This document shows positions 62,401 through 64,000 of a stretch of DNA of 64,000 nucleotides, in pieces. Origin of the DNA: Eremophila alpestris peregrina (taxonomy: Eukaryota; Chordata; Aves; Passeriformes; Alaudidae); the NCBI GenBank assembly GCA_009792885.1, contig WMCF01000161.1:630283-694282 (forward strand), written 5' to 3'. How positions within the stretch are numbered: position 1 is the first letter of the stretch; each line of letters starts with the position of its first letter. The position numbers were made by a program, and so were the translations under genes. The notes under the pieces were generated by a model. That model made no database searches. It was not told the DNA's origin and was given only the letters and a program-made list of their open reading frames with translations.

Positions 62401-63915
62401 AGTGTGTGATTTGCTAGTGAGGGCAATAAATATCATCTAACTGGATTCCTTAAAGCTATGCATATTATGCTGTATAAAATAAGAAAATTATTCAAACTTT
62501 ACCCTCTCTGTCTTGATGACATGACACATAAATTTACTAAAATTATGTGCACGAATACCCATGCTCATTTGCACATGAAAATGTCACCAGTTCTGTAGTG
62601 TATAGGCTTACTGAAAAGTTGCATTATAGCCTAACTATGAAAGATTTTCTTCCAGTTTGAGCTAGAATTCATTTGTCAAGAGGCAAAAATCAAACTGGTT
62701 TTTAGTGGTTAAATTTGTAATGTGCTCTATCTCTGTGTTCCAGACATGAATATATCAGTGGGTACTACAGAACATCTGCATACTTCATAGCAAAGCTCAT
62801 GGCTGATTTGATACCCATCAGGACTCTGCCCAGCATCATCTTCACCTGCATAGTTTACTTCATGCTAGGCAAGTATGGTCTCCTACAGTCCCAAACCCCT
62901 CAATAAACCATGGCAGGTGCATATAGATGTGTGTGGAAACATGGATATTTAAATAGTTTAAAGCCCTACACTGGCAAGGCAGCGGCTACTGAGCTTGATT
63001 TTAGCACACCATGCTGTTTTCTACAGAAAAACAGCATAAAGATTTAAGTGTTCATCAGAAAATCTGTGATTTGTCTCATCTCCACTGTCCCTAGAAGGAA
63101 GCCATAACCATTACTACATAGTTTTGATTAATTCCTTTCCATCTATGGCCTTCTTGGTTTCTGTTGACTTTTACAAGATGCTTTTCTGATCCTTGCAAGA
63201 ACACCTAAAGGAAAAGGTTTTGTTTTAAGATCTTAATACTGTGTGAATTGATACCAGCTTGTTGGCTTTGGTCTAAGTTTTTTCCATGAAGGCCACATCA
63301 GTAAGAGGCTCTCAAGCCATGAAACTGGAATGAAACAGACCTTGCCACTGAATCCATAGCCACCTCAAGGCTTCTAGGTTCATTAGGAGAGCTCTCTAAT
63401 GGAAGCTAGTAAAATGCTGTACAGCTGTTACTCATGGAAGTGCACTAGAAGTTTCTCCTTTGATGGACAACTTGCAGCCACTTTGGATGTGTGAAGTGCA
63501 GTACTTCTATACATTCTATTACCTTCAGTCTTACTGCAGTTTTGGGCATACTAATTCATCTTGTCTTCCACTGTGAGGACAGACACATGAGGGCTGTCAC
63601 AAGCACCACAGCAGCCTTGGGTCTCAGTGACACAGCCTGTGCTGGCAGGCAAGCTGTAATTTGTAAGCAGGACACACTAGGAAAGTCAGGATAGTGTTCA
63701 GGTTATGGCAGAGCTTTCAGCAGGACCATTCTGAAACCCTTCTTGTTCTGATCTTTAAGGTTTGAAACCAACAGTAGAAGCCTTCTTTATAATGATGTTC
63801 ACCCTTATGATGGTGTCCTACACAGCCACTTCCATGGCCCTTGCCATTGCAGCAGGACAGAGCGTGGTCGCTATAGCAAACCTACTCATGACTGTCACAT
63901 TTGTTTTTATGATTG
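53446..63915 (+). CDS. ABCG2: ABCG2/BCRP half-transporter, exons 2-13 (3' partial)
   Basis: ATP-driven efflux pump for urate, porphyrins and xenobiotics; works as a homodimer in the plasma membrane. Coding exons: 53446-53645, 54961-55020, 55511-55625, 56358-56510, 56950-57107, 57496-57647, 58090-58194, 59211-59461, 61119-61201, 62040-62129, 62744-62868 and 63760-63915, about 549 residues of an expected 655; the last exons lie beyond the window. The nucleotide-binding domain comes first, as in ABCG proteins: Walker A GPTGCGKSS from 54995, signature VSGGE at 56974, Walker B ILFLDE at 57034, and the switch His in SIHQPRY at 57533. Membrane segments start at exon 10 (LLGLIVGAIFFGL). The Arg of GYYR, equivalent to human Arg482, is kept. 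Intron 12 has a GC donor. Exon 13 appears to hold one extra T near its end (see findings). Start codon context is good. Confidence 0.95.
56031..56054. repeat. Poly-A run of 24
   Basis: Uninterrupted A tract in ABCG2 intron 4, preceded by a C/T-rich stretch. No attached retrocopy or SINE was recognised. Confidence 0.9.
59462..61118 (+). other. ABCG2 intron 9
   Basis: A 1.7-kb intron. Open frames on both strands near 59600-60320 are unrelated to ABCG2 and unrecognised; no exon or clear transposon was seen. Confidence 0.6.
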
Positions 63916-64000
63916 TGAGTAGCACTGTTCAGTTCTCTAGACTGGAGCATGAAATCCCAGAAATGCTGAAATCCAGAAATCCTACTAGCACGGAGTTCAG

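Overview
The window is vertebrate nuclear DNA, almost certainly from a bird. The evidence is spliced genes with GT-AG introns, several truncated CR1 LINE tails, no Alu/L1-type mammalian repeats, and CpG-rich promoters in an otherwise AT-leaning background. The species cannot be read from the sequence. There is no bacterial, phage, CRISPR or defence-type content.

Layout, left to right, with every recognised gene on the + strand. HPSE (heparanase) covers 978-9691; eleven exons are present and the first exon lies before the window. COQ2 (4-hydroxybenzoate polyprenyltransferase) covers 14464-21690 and is complete in seven exons. Two tandem PLAC8 family genes follow (CDS from 33428 and from 38491), each with three coding exons and a stop codon split by the last intron. 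ABCG2 (half-transporter, BCRP) has a probable noncoding first exon near 48.06-48.26 kb and coding exons 2-13 from 53446 to 63915; its last exons lie beyond the window.

The four loci are functionally unrelated: extracellular/lysosomal heparan sulphate cleavage, mitochondrial ubiquinone synthesis, small cysteine-rich proteins, and an efflux pump. This is chromosomal synteny, not an operon or pathway cluster. The gaps between genes (9.7-14.3 kb, 22.1-32.8 kb, 34.9-38.4 kb, 39.7-48.0 kb) hold CR1 fragments and simple repeats, and many short open frames that I do not regard as genes.

Points worth a second look: an apparent one-base insertion in ABCG2 exon 13; a GC-AG intron and a NAGNAG acceptor in ABCG2; a changed cathepsin L activation site in heparanase; NRF1-like and YY1-like motifs at the COQ2 start, with an in-frame upstream ATG; a four-copy GC-rich minisatellite at the first PLAC8 promoter; patchy identity between the PLAC8 copies; and two CR1 tails facing each other inside COQ2. 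I found no evidence for a wholly new biological system. Exon boundaries were derived by hand from splice signals, reading-frame continuity and recalled family sequence.
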